This document shows, piece by piece, positions 36,265 through 46,590 of a DNA stretch of 64,000 nucleotides (within the stretch, counting starts at the first letter, position 1; every line of letters starts with the position of its first letter). Position numbers and translations under genes: made by a program. The notes below the pieces were generated by a model. It saw nothing but the letters and a program-made list of their open reading frames with translations. It did not search any database and had not been told where the DNA came from. Source of the DNA: Cyclina sinensis (Eukaryota; Mollusca; Bivalvia; Venerida; Veneridae); contig JAAONU010000006.1 in NCBI GenBank assembly GCA_012932295.1, positions 23,563,929 through 23,627,928 of the forward strand, read 5' to 3'.

Positions 36265-39200
36265 GTAAGATTTTACTTCAACTCATTTTATAAGGTTAGG
36301 GTTAGTGACATATTTGAGTGAAATAGAAAAAAAAACAGTCATATATTACTTACTGTGGTAATTTAACCTTACTGTGATGGAGGCAATGACTGCCTTTGCG
36401 AGCAATGCAGACCAAGATCAGCCTGCACGCCCATGCAATCTGATCATAGTCCGCAATGTTTGCCATTCAGTCAATACATTTTCAATAAACGTTTAATTGA
36501 TCTGTCCAAATTGAAATATGGACAAGTCCATTTATAGATATTAAGGATGGAAGAGTTAAACATTTAGCCGACTATTATTTTTCCCATAAATAGACTGCAC
36601 GTCCTTGCAATCTGGTTATGGCCTGCACTGTTCACTATCCCTTCGGTAAATATTGCGATTATATCCATATACATTTGTAGATGATAACAGATATGTCCAA
36701 AGTGAACTAAGCGATCAGTATGTTCACTGAAAAGTAAAATGCTAAGGTAAGTGTAAAAGAGAGGGGGCGGGGGACACAGCTGAGAAAAACGAATAGAGGG
36801 AGGAAATCCTTGAAACTTGATGAGAACGTAAGAAGCAAGTCTATTACGGTAGCATGTTTACTCATATGCTAGTCTCATTTACTCGTTCGGGCATTCATTT
36901 TCATTTTTGGACGTTTATAATGTTCCCTAAACAATATTGCCAAGCAAAATTATATATCAATGTCCTGAAATGGGAAGGATAGCTGGAGTAACCAATATGC
37001 CAAGCTCTTCCGATGTTCAAAAGATTGAATGAAATATTTCAGTTGTGGTACCAGCGCTAATTTGTCTGTTGTCGCTTGTCACCGGAAATCAGGGTAAGGC
37101 CATTTTATTTTTTTTTATTTTTTCTTTCTAATTTTCCCGTATTTAGATATGTATAACATACTCTTTGAAGTACTCGTAATTAAATTGAAAAAATAATTGC
37201 TCTGGAAAAGTAGTATATTATATATATGTGGTAGTTTTTTTTCTGTATCTTATATTATTGTTTTGTGTTTGCATATAGGATTGAGATGTCATCAGTGTTC
37301 TGGGGTGACAGACCCACATTATTGCTCTATGGTTGTACACTGTGCCGCCGACGAGGTAAAATATGTAACCATGTAACACAGTTTCGATGATCAAAACTCA
37401 CTTTTTTTCATTTTCATCATCACTGTCAGAATTCATTGAAAGAAACTTAATCACAGGTCTCGGGGTCTTCGTTTTGAGATTTTAATGTCTCTGAATACAT
37501 GTCAACAAAACTATTTAGTGCGTCCTCGCATGTCCGAAAATATATTTCAAATACTCGAGGCTGTTTCCTGGCGGCGTCGAATTATTTGTATTTTTACAGA
37601 CTCGGTTACTTAGAACAAAGCAAAATCTCGACATGTACGCGTTTTGTTCTGTTTGCATGAGAAAGACTGTGATTCGGTCTAAAATCACAGGTGACAGTAT
37701 AACTGTGTGTACAACTCCTAAAAAGAAAACAAAAAAACTTTTTACTAGTAGAAATATAAGGAAACAGATTTTTAAAAAATGTTTTCATTCTTTTTTGTGT
37801 GTGTGTTTTTGTTCTGTAATGTTTTTTAGGGGTTGCATTATCAGTGATACTGTCACCTGTGTCTAAAACTTTTTTTAAAAAGTAAAATGCTTTATTTAGA
37901 CTAAAACCATTTCTGGTACAGTGTCTCTGTTCATGCTGTATACGTTTTACTCGTATTGCCTTCGTCAAGATACAGACGGTGTCAGAAGTTGACGTTGGTG
38001 AAATGATATTTTAAGATTGTTGTTATCGTAAGTAAGAACTTCCGTTTTAGGAATGTCATACAGAGAAAGTTATAGGCGAAGAGTCGATGGTATATTATAA
38101 TGCTGGCTGTCAGAAGACTCAGGTAAACATCAAAGCGTTAAAAGACTTTTTTCTCTGACTTATTTTTCACTAAGTAAGAATGGTTTGATACAGATCTTTT
38201 AAACTCTCTTCGAGAGAATAAATATTCAACACCTGCCATCCTTTTCACGTAAGTTTCAAGTAGACGGGTCGAATGACCACCATCAACTAATAAGAGGTTC
38301 CAACAAATCCAACAAACAAACTTTAAACTATTTAAACACGAGGCCGTTCTGTTCCAGGGGCTTTATTTATTAAGAAAGTAACAGCTTATAATCTTGGCAG
38401 AGGCATAATCTGGATTACCGCCCCTGATAGTACCCAGTGGATAGTACGCTTGGGACCAGACTAGAGGCATCAGTGTTTGATTAATTTTCTAGTTCTTAAA
38501 GACAGTACGTGTTTAATAAGAATATTATTAAGGTGAATGTCAATAAAAATGAAAAAAATAATATTGCACTTTTTTTTTTCAAAATCATCTTTTCGTTAAC
38601 ATCTCTTTTCTCAAAGCTTTGCAAGTTAGCAGCACAAGGCAAGAGAAGTGAGCTGCATGTTTGCGAAGGCTGTTGTGGAACCGACCTTTGTAACACTGAA
38701 CTCTGTCCTGTCAGTAACAGTAAGTTGAAGCCTCAATACAACAACTTTAAGTCCTGGTATTTGTTCAGGAGTAGGCTTTGTTGATCTCGTGCCTTGTACC
38801 AATGAGTTTGCACGTCTTAGCAAGTTTTATTCAACCATTTCACGTGTTAGAGAATGTTGTTTGCACATTTTCTTTGCAATATATCCATTTAAAAGTTTCT
38901 TGAACTTTGTCATCAGGTCCTTACAAACAAATGATAACCCTAAACCTGTTACATATCTAATCTGACTTGTCCGTTACTTATATTGACAAACGAAATCCAT
39001 AGGTGTATGTATCGAAAACTTATCGACTGAATAGGATAAACAGAAACTAGACAAACAGTGAAAAGTGTAGCCTACGACTACATTGCACGTATGTGCACGT
39101 TGATCACGAGCTTAACTGGCCGCAAAACATTGCTGCACTAGCAAGGTGTAAAGCCTGAAAACATGAAATTCTTTTTAACTGCGAAACAGGTTCGTCACCC

Positions 39201-42200
39201 GGGATACAGTGTTACCAGTGTGACCAGGTAGACAAACCCGAGGACTGCAGTAATAGAGTTACCTGCGCTGATGGGGAAGTAAGTCATTTAGTTGTTACAA
39301 AAGAAAATTCATTGCACATACAATCATAGACACCTTTTCGCTAGCAAGCTAGGATTAACAATTAGTATTTCTTACACCTGTAAATAATATTCTTATCAAT
39401 TTATACATTGTATACGAAAACCTTCAAAATCAAATGAAAAAAGAAAACTTCACTCCTTTTTAATTTCTTGAAGCTAATGGCATTGACAAGAAACCACAGA
39501 GAATGCATTTTCTTTACGAAGAAGTTTCTCCTTCAGTCTTGAGCTACTATTAACTTTGAATTTTTATGAAAAGAAGCTAAACTTTTAACTGTGAGAAAAC
39601 ATGCTATTGCAAAATAAGCATTTCTCGAAGTCTCCCAAAACAGGAAACCAGATTGTGGTATTAATTTCTTCACGTGTTCTTTGTTGTAGCAATGCATTGT
39701 TCAGAAGTATGCAACCGACAAAATGGAAATCAAATACAGTCTTGGCTGTGAGACAAAACAGGTATTGTATAATAAACTTCACGGTATGCAACAGCTTGTG
39801 CTAGTCAAAACTCACTGGTGATTGATCAGTCGATATGAATTTAATGATGTTACACCTACAAGTCAAGTCAAATATTTTATTGGCAAAAACATATACATGT
39901 TCATCGCCAAGTAACATTTTGGCGGTACAGTATACGCTCCAGCTGTCTTGCCCGTCAAGTGTCAGTGAAACTTGCTTACGGGTAGGCCTGAAATATTTAA
40001 ATTTCGAATGTTTATAGGTCAAAACTGTTTACATCATATGTCTTATTGTTTTCAAGAAATCAGACGTTACAAGGAATCATACTGGCGACAGTGAGGATTA
40101 TTAAAGACTACATGTTAAATTTCAAATTAACACATTTCAAGTATTGTCAAAGCTGAGGTCATCTTTTAAGTGCTGATAACCTACTGCTCAGACTGTGGAT
40201 AACCTTTTTCTACGACTTTGTTGGTTTTGTCAGCTAATACTGCTCTTTACTTAAAATTTCATGTTTATATACTAAAGATTTGATGCTCCTGTACAGTTAA
40301 TTTTTAATATGACCAACTCTTCACAGAGATGTGATCTGCTAAATACGATTAGTAAACGATCCACGCAGTTATGTAACGAGTGTTGTGATACCCCGGGTTG
40401 TAACAGACACCTTTGTGAAAACGGTATTTATAACTCCAATTTTATTCTTAAAAAGGTTACATTCTCGCAGTCATACAGTAAAAATTAGAACAAAACAGGA
40501 CTCGAGAAAAAAAGAGATGTCACAATACAAAACGTGGATCTGCATTGTACTGAACGAAATTTAGTTCGACAATTATCTACAAATTACAGTTTACATTATA
40601 TGTTATATAGTTAAAAAGTGAACAGAAAAGAAAAAAAAACAACGAAAAGAGAGTAACCACACGTTATTTACTTACCAGGAATACGTAAAAAAAACCTACT
40701 TGATTAAAAGAATGTTTTAATTTTTACATTTTTGTACCTGCTTTCTAGAAGCAATTGTTACGTTAAAAATACTTGTTTGGTATTGATTCTCTACCGTTGT
40801 AGGAAGTACGACTGCTGACTCTTGTCGAGACGAGCCGGATATAGACTGTAAACTAGCAGACGACAGTCACAACATTTGTGCCCAGCGAACGATTGCCGCT
40901 GTCAAATACTGTCAGAAATATTGTGGCTATTGTTCAGGTAGTGCTCCTTTATTTTTCAATTCAATTTATTTGGCAAAAGATGACAAGAAAAAGAAAGTTT
41001 TCTTGTATTATAAATTTCTTGTAATATTTATGACTAATGCTTAAAAAATAACTTACTGACAAAAAATAAGTCAAATAATTACATTATAAATTGATTTTTT
41101 TCCGTGCTATACCGTAACGCGACGGTATAACTATATCGTATAAGATTTAAACTAAATATCTGTAATATCACATACGGCGATGGTGGTGACAGTAAAAGCG
41201 TTGGAAATATTTTGTTAACCTGAGGGTCCAGAGTTCAAAATCAGGCTGGAGCGGAAATATTTTTTTATTCTATTTTGACTTTTATAATCAGTTTTGAAGT
41301 AAAATATTATGTTGTTAAAATCTCATGGCATCTATATATATATTTTATGCAAAATTTTTTTTATGTCAAATCTGAAGTACAGACTCTTTAAAATGACCAC
41401 AAATTATTTTTAATTCAGCTGAGAGTGTCATTTCAGTATTACTTGTGCAGCTTTTTGCCAAATAGCAGCTATATACATCTCTGTAGAGTAAGGTAATCAA
41501 GTGGCCAGCTTCGTACCCGCTGTAGTTAGTATCAATTCAGTTTGTGACTACAGCGTCAGAAAAAGGGGCAGTGGTTCAGCGGTAACGCAAGGGACTGGTA
41601 ATCCAGAGGTCGCAAGTTCGACTCCCGTCCCTCACTAATACTAATTGAGACTTTAAACCGAGATGCATGCATTGGTATACTGAGCGTGTAAACGAACAAC
41701 AAGTGTATCTGGTATGGAATGCTTTCTATATCTTGCATTATCCCCTCAACCTGAAATATCTAAACACCTCGGGGGACGCCTGTCATATTAGAAACCTGTA
41801 AAGACGATAGTTGAACGCAAATAAATAGCTTGACAGACAATTTATTTTTGGCTCAGCGTGTAGCGCATTGGTTACTAATGCCGGTTCAAGCCCCCGACGA
41901 CCGGCCTTTTTTCGGATGCATCGAATCTTTCTGTTACGGAAGGAAGTTTATGGACTTTGGACCACTTAAAAAGTTTCTTTTTCGTGCGTTTACAATGTTG
42001 CAAAGTCTTCATCTTCATCCCTCTGGCAACGTTTCAGTTGCGATGTTCTGTTGCCTTTATTTTCTTGTTTGCACAAAAGACGCTTGAAAGAAAATAATTC
42101 TAAATGGTCATATTTTAAAACTTTTAAAAGTTTAAATATCTTTTAAGCTGATGGTTCAACACTGCCGCCACCTACCGGTACAACTATAGATAGCTGTAAA

Positions 42201-43724
42201 GACAGCGGCGATCTGGATTGTAAACAGATGAACGAATCCCTGCATATGTGCGCAAAGAAGGATTCTCCACCCGTCATCCTGTACTGTCCAAAGTTCTGTG
42301 GAATTTGTACACCCAGTGGCGGTATGACGTCACCAGCTGCCACGACAATGAGTGGCTCTACAACAGCAAGTGGCTGTGTGGATTCCCCAGATGTTGACTG
42401 CAAAATGGCCAATGATACACAGAATATCTGTGCTCTGAGAACCATCGCTGCCACAAAATATTGTCCGAAGTTCTGTGACTACTGCTCAGGTAAAATTTCT
42501 CTTTCTTATTCACAATACTGACCTTTTGACAATTTGTTGCTGTGTGTACAAAGAGACATAGGGTTTCTTAATCAGATTTATACGTATTATTTACAGGCTT
42601 ATAAGGTCAAGATTCTTCAGTCACTTTCTGCATTTCACACATTGGACACGAGTACTTGTTTTACTTGTTTGAAGCCAGGAAGCATTAATCGGGTGGAATT
42701 AATATAACATGCAAGAGCTTGTTCCCAAGATAAAAAAACAATAGGTTTTAAATAAGAGATTTTCTTTGAAACTCAACCACTTTATTCTGATTGTGGCATT
42801 GTTCTCATGTCATTTAAGCTCGCTCCATCGGGCTAACTGTCACGTTATGTTTTTATACTTATATACCGAAAAACAACCGTAATACGAATTTAGATCTGTT
42901 GAAATATTAAATATTTGTCTTTGACCAGCTGATGGTTCAACTCACGCAACACTTCCTCCACCGACTGGTGTCACACCAGACCCATGTAGGGACAGTGGTG
43001 ATCTCGACTGTAAGCAGATGAATGACACTCTTAATATCTGTGCAAAAACCTCATCCCCACCCACACTGTTGTATTGTCCAAAATTTTGTGGACTGTGTAA
43101 ACCTGCGTGCGCAAACTCACCGGATGTGGACTGCAAGCTTGCCAATGACACCCAAAATATCTGTGCGCTTGGAACAATCGCAGCGAGACATTATTGTCAG
43201 AAGTTCTGTGGATACTGCAGCAGTGAGTTAGCTTCAGATTGTGGGAAATTTTATAAATTTTAAGTTAACGGTCGCGTTTCACAGACTTATCGAAAATATT
43301 TGCTTTTTTAACACATACATTCTTATAATTTAAAATTAAATACCTGGTTCAGTGTCATTTCATTCTATCAGGGCCTTAATTAAGGCCCAGATTCTATTAA
43401 TTTTTGGTCTGATATAGATGACTATTTAAAGTATTCGAAGCGTGCGTCAGTACTGATCTTTTTCTTATAACTGAAGATTTTTAATTGCCACGGACATCTT
43501 CCAGTAAGCCTTTTTTGTATGGAGAAAATAACTTTTATGTTTTCTTTTCATCAGCTGATGGTTCCACTCATGCACCCGCTCCCAGTGGAGGAACTACTGT
43601 TGATCCTTGCCGAGATTCGGGTGATATGGATTGTAAACAGATGGATGATAATCTTGGTATTTGTGCCAAGAAAAACTCTCCACCCACACTAATGTACTGT
43701 CCGAAATACTGTGGCCTTTGCTAA
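36240..43724 (+). CDS. Secreted protein with two Ly6/uPAR (LU) and six ShKT domains (12 exons, 508 aa)
   Basis: Twelve exons join in frame (1527 nt): 36240-36264, 37043-37093, 37279-37355, 38051-38122, 38617-38719, 39190-39278, 39690-39761, 40327-40423, 40803-40937, 42148-42489, 42929-43222 and 43555-43724. Residues 1-26 form a signal peptide with a hydrophobic core rich in Val, Leu and Ile. LU1 (about 27-108) and LU2 (about 111-194) each span three exons with the same phase pattern. Each ends in a Cys-Cys-x3-4-Cys-Asn signature and holds 12 cysteines, two more than the classic ten. Six ShKT domains follow at 203-239, 257-294, 317-353, 374-411, 415-451 and 471-508, each with six cysteines, separated by Thr/Ser/Pro/Gly linkers. 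The last Cys is the last residue. No transmembrane segment or GPI signal, so secretion is likely. LU and ShKT domains bind proteins or channels in many animals, but the role of this protein is unknown and neither fold alone makes it a toxin. I do not recognise a named orthologue. Confidence 0.85.
36363..36559 (+). mobile_element. TTAA-MITE copy in intron 1 of the LU/ShKT gene
   Basis: Starts TTAACCTTACTGTGATGG, contains 'gatcagcctgcacgccc', ends near 'agagttaaa'. A second, partial copy follows at about 36590-36750. Confidence 0.65.
37043..37093 (+). CDS. LU/ShKT gene, exon 2 (signal peptide core)
   Basis: Acceptor ATATTTCAG, donor AGG|GTAAGG. Encodes a hydrophobic run of Val, Leu, Ile and Cys ending T-G-N-Q, a typical secretory signal with cleavage expected near its end. 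Confidence 0.75.
37279..37355 (+). CDS. LU/ShKT gene, exon 3 (LU1, first third)
   Basis: Begins L-R-C-H-Q-C, the usual opening of an LU domain, and holds four cysteines. Phase 1 in, phase 0 out, before GTAAAA. Confidence 0.85.
37686..37861. mobile_element. Foldback MITE in intron 3 of the LU/ShKT gene
   Basis: 176 bp. Perfect 15-bp terminal inverted repeats CACAGGTGACAGTAT and its complement, with weaker pairing further in. Flanked by TCTAAAA on both sides, read as a target-site duplication of seven or eight bases, which would suit a hAT-type element. Confidence 0.7.
38051..38122 (+). CDS. LU/ShKT gene, exon 4 (LU1, middle)
   Basis: 72 nt, phase 0 at both ends, two cysteines, ends G-C-Q-K-T-Q. 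Same length and phase as exon 7, its LU2 counterpart. Confidence 0.85.
38617..38719 (+). CDS. LU/ShKT gene, exon 5 (LU1, last third)
   Basis: Begins L-C-K-L and contains the diagnostic C-C-G-T-D-L-C-N of LU domains. Six cysteines. Ends in phase 1 before GTAAGT. Preceded by a polypyrimidine tract and TCAAAG acceptor. Confidence 0.85.
39190..39278 (+). CDS. LU/ShKT gene, exon 6 (LU2, first third)
   Basis: Begins after GCGAAACAG. Contains I-Q-C-Y-Q-C-D and two more cysteines. Phase 1 in, 0 out, parallel to exon 3. Confidence 0.85.
39690..39761 (+). CDS. LU/ShKT gene, exon 7 (LU2, middle)
   Basis: 72 nt, phase 0 at both ends, two cysteines, ends G-C-E-T-K-Q, parallel to exon 4. Confidence 0.85.
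40327..40423 (+). CDS. LU/ShKT gene, exon 8 (LU2, last third)
   Basis: Begins R-C-D-L-L and contains C-C-D-T-P-G-C-N, the LU signature. Six cysteines. Ends in phase 1 before GTATTT. Confidence 0.85.
40803..40937 (+). CDS. LU/ShKT gene, exon 9 (ShKT 1, type B)
   Basis: One six-cysteine ShKT domain of 37 residues containing P-D-I-D-C and ending Y-C-G-Y-C. Symmetric phase 1-1 exon. Confidence 0.85.
41564..41826 (+). mobile_element. tRNA-derived SINE in intron 9 of the LU/ShKT gene
   Basis: A box TGGTTCAGCGG at 41572-41582 and B box AGTTCGACTCC at 41615-41625. The body resembles the minus-strand SINE at 16797-17050 ('gactttaaaccgag', 'ctttctatatcttgca'). Confidence 0.8.
41850..42090 (+). mobile_element. 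Second tRNA-headed SINE, different tail
   Basis: 'ggctcagcgtgtagcgc' (A-box-like) and 'ggttcaagccc' (B-box-like), then ATCTTTCTGTTACGGA at 41925-41940, which is identical to 59745-59760 in another tRNA-headed copy. Confidence 0.6.
42148..42489 (+). CDS. LU/ShKT gene, exon 10 (ShKT 2 and 3, types A and B)
   Basis: Begins A-D-G-S-T, then ShKT type A (38 residues, S-G-D-L-D-C and S-P-P motifs), a Thr/Ser/Gly linker, and ShKT type B (37 residues, P-D-V-D-C and I-A-A motifs). Phase 1-1. Confidence 0.9.
42929..43222 (+). CDS. LU/ShKT gene, exon 11 (ShKT 4 and 5, types A and B)
   Basis: Same layout as exon 10 but with only a three-residue linker between the A and B domains. Acceptor TTTGACCAG, donor AGCA|GTGAGT. 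Phase 1-1. Confidence 0.9.
43371..43388. repeat. Perfect 18-bp palindrome in intron 11
   Basis: GGGCCTTAATTAAGGCCC between exons 11 and 12 of the LU/ShKT gene. No function assigned. Confidence 0.6.
43555..43724 (+). CDS. LU/ShKT gene, exon 12 (ShKT 6, type A, terminal)
   Basis: Begins D-G-S-T-H like exon 11, one type A ShKT domain, then TAA directly after the sixth cysteine. Confidence 0.9.
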
Positions 43725-43734
43725 TTATTAAAAC

Positions 43735-43740
43735 AATAAA
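43735..43740 (+). terminator. Candidate poly(A) signal of the LU/ShKT gene
   Basis: AATAAA ten bases after the stop codon, followed by a T/G-rich stretch. It would give an unusually short 3' UTR. Confidence 0.4.
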
Positions 43741-44675
43741 TAATTTATTGAGTATGAGTTTTATTATGTGTGCAAACACATCACCAATCATTTCGCTTTA
43801 ATCTTTTGCTACTTCTTTACGAACTCCATGTTCTTAACAGAAAGAAGTGCATCAGAAAAAGAAAACCTTTACGTTTGGAACTCATGGATCACGAGTAGTA
43901 TGAAAATCCGATGGTCTACACCACCATTCCCTGACGCAGTTGTCACGGCATACGGGTTCGATTTTAACTAAAACAGATAGATGCGAGTAGAGTTTAGAAA
44001 TGCAGAATAACAGCTTCTGTATATAATATGAACACTCTTTATCAAAACTAAACATGGAAGGTATTTCAGTATTACTAAGCATACATCTGATTACACAATT
44101 AGGTTACACAATAGCTAGTTGCATGTCTGACATGATAGGGGAAGTAACTCTTTGTTGATTTCAAGTATCGGCAGAGCAATTGGAAATAATGTCCATGTAG
44201 TTCTAAGAAACTGCCAACTGAATCCTTCATTAGAAAAGCCCGAAGTAAATTATCCATTAAAAAAAGAAGACATATTCTTACATTACTTGTAATTCATTAT
44301 TTTGTTTAATCATTCAAATATTTTGCTCCCTATTGATAACGGATGAATTAATAGATTGACTGATCGATTTTTAGGGTTAAATTACTGAAGGTTTAAAAGA
44401 AATGAAAGAAAGAAAAAATTTAAAGAAGAACTTTATATTTAAGCATTAAATTATCCAGATTCAATGCCTTCATAGAGTACAGATAGTGATCAGTAGTACC
44501 CATGTCCCTTTCTTTGTTCTGCTGGCTGTCTCTGTATTAAAATGCTTAATGTAGGAGCTATGTAACGGACATTGCCTTCGAAATGTTTTCAACATTTGTT
44601 TAACAGAAGTATTTCCATTACTTTTTTATTGCATTACTGTCAATGCAAAACATTATAGTTGAACTCAGTGTCATA
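43741..44675. other. No gene recognised
   Basis: 3' flank of the LU/ShKT gene, AT-rich. Confidence 0.5.
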
Positions 44676-44679
44676 AGTA

Positions 44680-44972
44680 AGCATGGGAACACCTATTTTT
44701 AGAGGTAAATCAGGCTGTTCTCCTCAGTATGGTATGAGGTAAGCATGGGAACACCTATTGTTTAGAGGTAAATCAGGCTGGTCTCCTCAGTATAGTATGA
44801 GGTCAGCATGGGAACACCTATTGTTTAGCAGTATAGTATGAGGTCAGCATGGGAACACCTATTGTTTAGAGGTAAATCAGGCTGTTCTCCTCAGTACAGT
44901 ACGAGGTCAGCATGGGGACACCTATTGTTTAGAGGTAAATCAGGCTGTTCTCCTCAGTATAGTATGAGGTAC
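44680..44972. repeat. Minisatellite, about 63-bp unit
   Basis: About four full copies and one shortened copy (near 44825) of a unit containing 'catgggaacacctattgttt' and 'aatcaggctgttctcctc'. Confidence 0.9.
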
Positions 44973-45665
44973 AGGAGTTTTGTTCATGTGTAAAATGTGT
45001 GTTTCTGGTGCAAATGCTTAAACATTAAACAATAAATGATGAGTTCTGTAAAATGTTTGAATTAAAATGTTTGCATTTTTCTTCTTTTTGTAATTAAAAT
45101 CGCTGCAGTACAGATATGGAATGTGACAATGTGCCCATTGATACATAATATAAATATGATCTTTTATCTGGATTTACGGAACTGAAGACATTCTAAAAAA
45201 AACCACTAAATTCACAATTCCTATCAAACCTTCACCCCATACCTTCAGTGCTTTGTTTTTCTTCTACTTATTAGCACTGCATGAAAGAATGTGATATAGC
45301 AGGGGTAGCTTCATTTGAATGAAAGGTTCCTCAACTTCCGGACATTTCAGCTTTGACATTGTAATATTATTTCATTTGAATTTTGCTACAGGTTAGGTAA
45401 ACAAGAACATGAAAATTGAAGTTATCAAACTTTTTTGACATTTGAATATTTATCAACAGCAAAAAGATAACGAGACACTCTGAATGACTTTTGATCTTCA
45501 ACTGCACTAATATTATCAGGAACTTAACAAGTTGTAGATGGATCTATTTTGCACCCAGTCTACTTTTAGTTTAACAGGTACATCAAAGAAAAGTTACTTT
45601 GAATATAGTTATTATGAACTCTGCAAAGATGCATTAGACTGAAGTGCAGATATTTGTGAGCGTAA
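44973..45665. other. No gene recognised
   Basis: AT-rich intergenic DNA. Confidence 0.5.
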
Positions 45666-45667
45666 AA

Positions 45668-46545
45668 ACACATGGTTATGCAAGCAGTCATTAAGGGGGT
45701 ATGGTTATGCAAGCAGTCATCAAGAGGGTATGGTTAAACAAGCAGTCATCAAGAGGGTATGTTTATGCAAGCCATCACCAAGAGTGTATAGTTGTGCAAG
45801 CAGTCATCAAGAGGGTATAATTATACAAGCAGTCATCAAGAGAGTATAATGAAACAAGCAGTCATCAAGCAGTTAATGTCATACAAGCATTCATCAGGAG
45901 GTACAGTTATGCAAGCAGTCATCAGGAAGTGAAGTTATGCAAGCAGTCATGAAGAGGTAAAGTTATGCAATCAGTCATTAAGAGGTAAAGTTATGCAATC
46001 AGTCATCAGGAGGTAAAGTTATGCAAGCAGTCATCAGGAGGTAAAGTTATACAAGCAGTCATCAAGAGGTAAAGTCGTGCAATCAATCATCAGGAAGTAA
46101 AGTTATGCAATCAGTCACGAAGATGTAAAGTTATGCAATCAGTCATCAGGAGGTAAAGTTATGCAATCAGTCATTAGGAGGTAATGTTATGCAAGCAGTC
46201 ATCAGGAGGTAAAGTTATGCAATCAGTCATCAGGAGGTAAAGTTATGCAATCAGTCATCAGGAGGTAAAGTTATGCAAGCAGTCATCAAGGGGTAAAGTT
46301 ATACAAACAGTCATCAAGGGGTAAAGTTATGCAAGCAGTCATCAAGAGGTACATTTATGCAAACAGTCATCAGGGGTGCAGTTATGCAAACAGTCATCAA
46401 GGGGCACAGTTATGCAAACAGTCATCAAGGGGTACAGTTATGCAAACAGTCATCAAGGGGTACAGTTATGCAAACAGTCATCAAGGGGTACAGTTATGCA
46501 AACAGTCATCAAGGGGTACAGTTATGCAAGAAGTCATCAGGAAGT
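45668..46545. repeat. Minisatellite, 28-bp unit, about 30 copies
   Basis: Unit contains 'gttatgcaatcagtcatcag'. Later copies (46357-46520) are nearly identical ('gggtacagttatgcaaacag'), earlier ones more diverged. The open frames across it cycle through three frames because 28 is not a multiple of three. Confidence 0.95.
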
Positions 46546-46590
46546 ATAAATATAAGCAACAAGAACTTGTTTCCCAATCAATGTCATATA

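Noticed and set aside
41564..41640. Functional tRNA gene
   Set aside because: A and B boxes are good but the anticodon arm does not fold as a proper tRNA and a SINE body follows.
42143..42454. Minus-strand frame of 103 codons
   Set aside because: Shadow of the ShKT exon 10.
36240..43724. Calling the LU/ShKT protein a venom toxin
   Set aside because: Three-finger and ShKT folds are common in non-toxic secreted proteins; nothing in the window shows venom use.
45668..46545. CRISPR-like array
   Set aside because: Contiguous 28-bp units with no spacers, in a eukaryotic genome.
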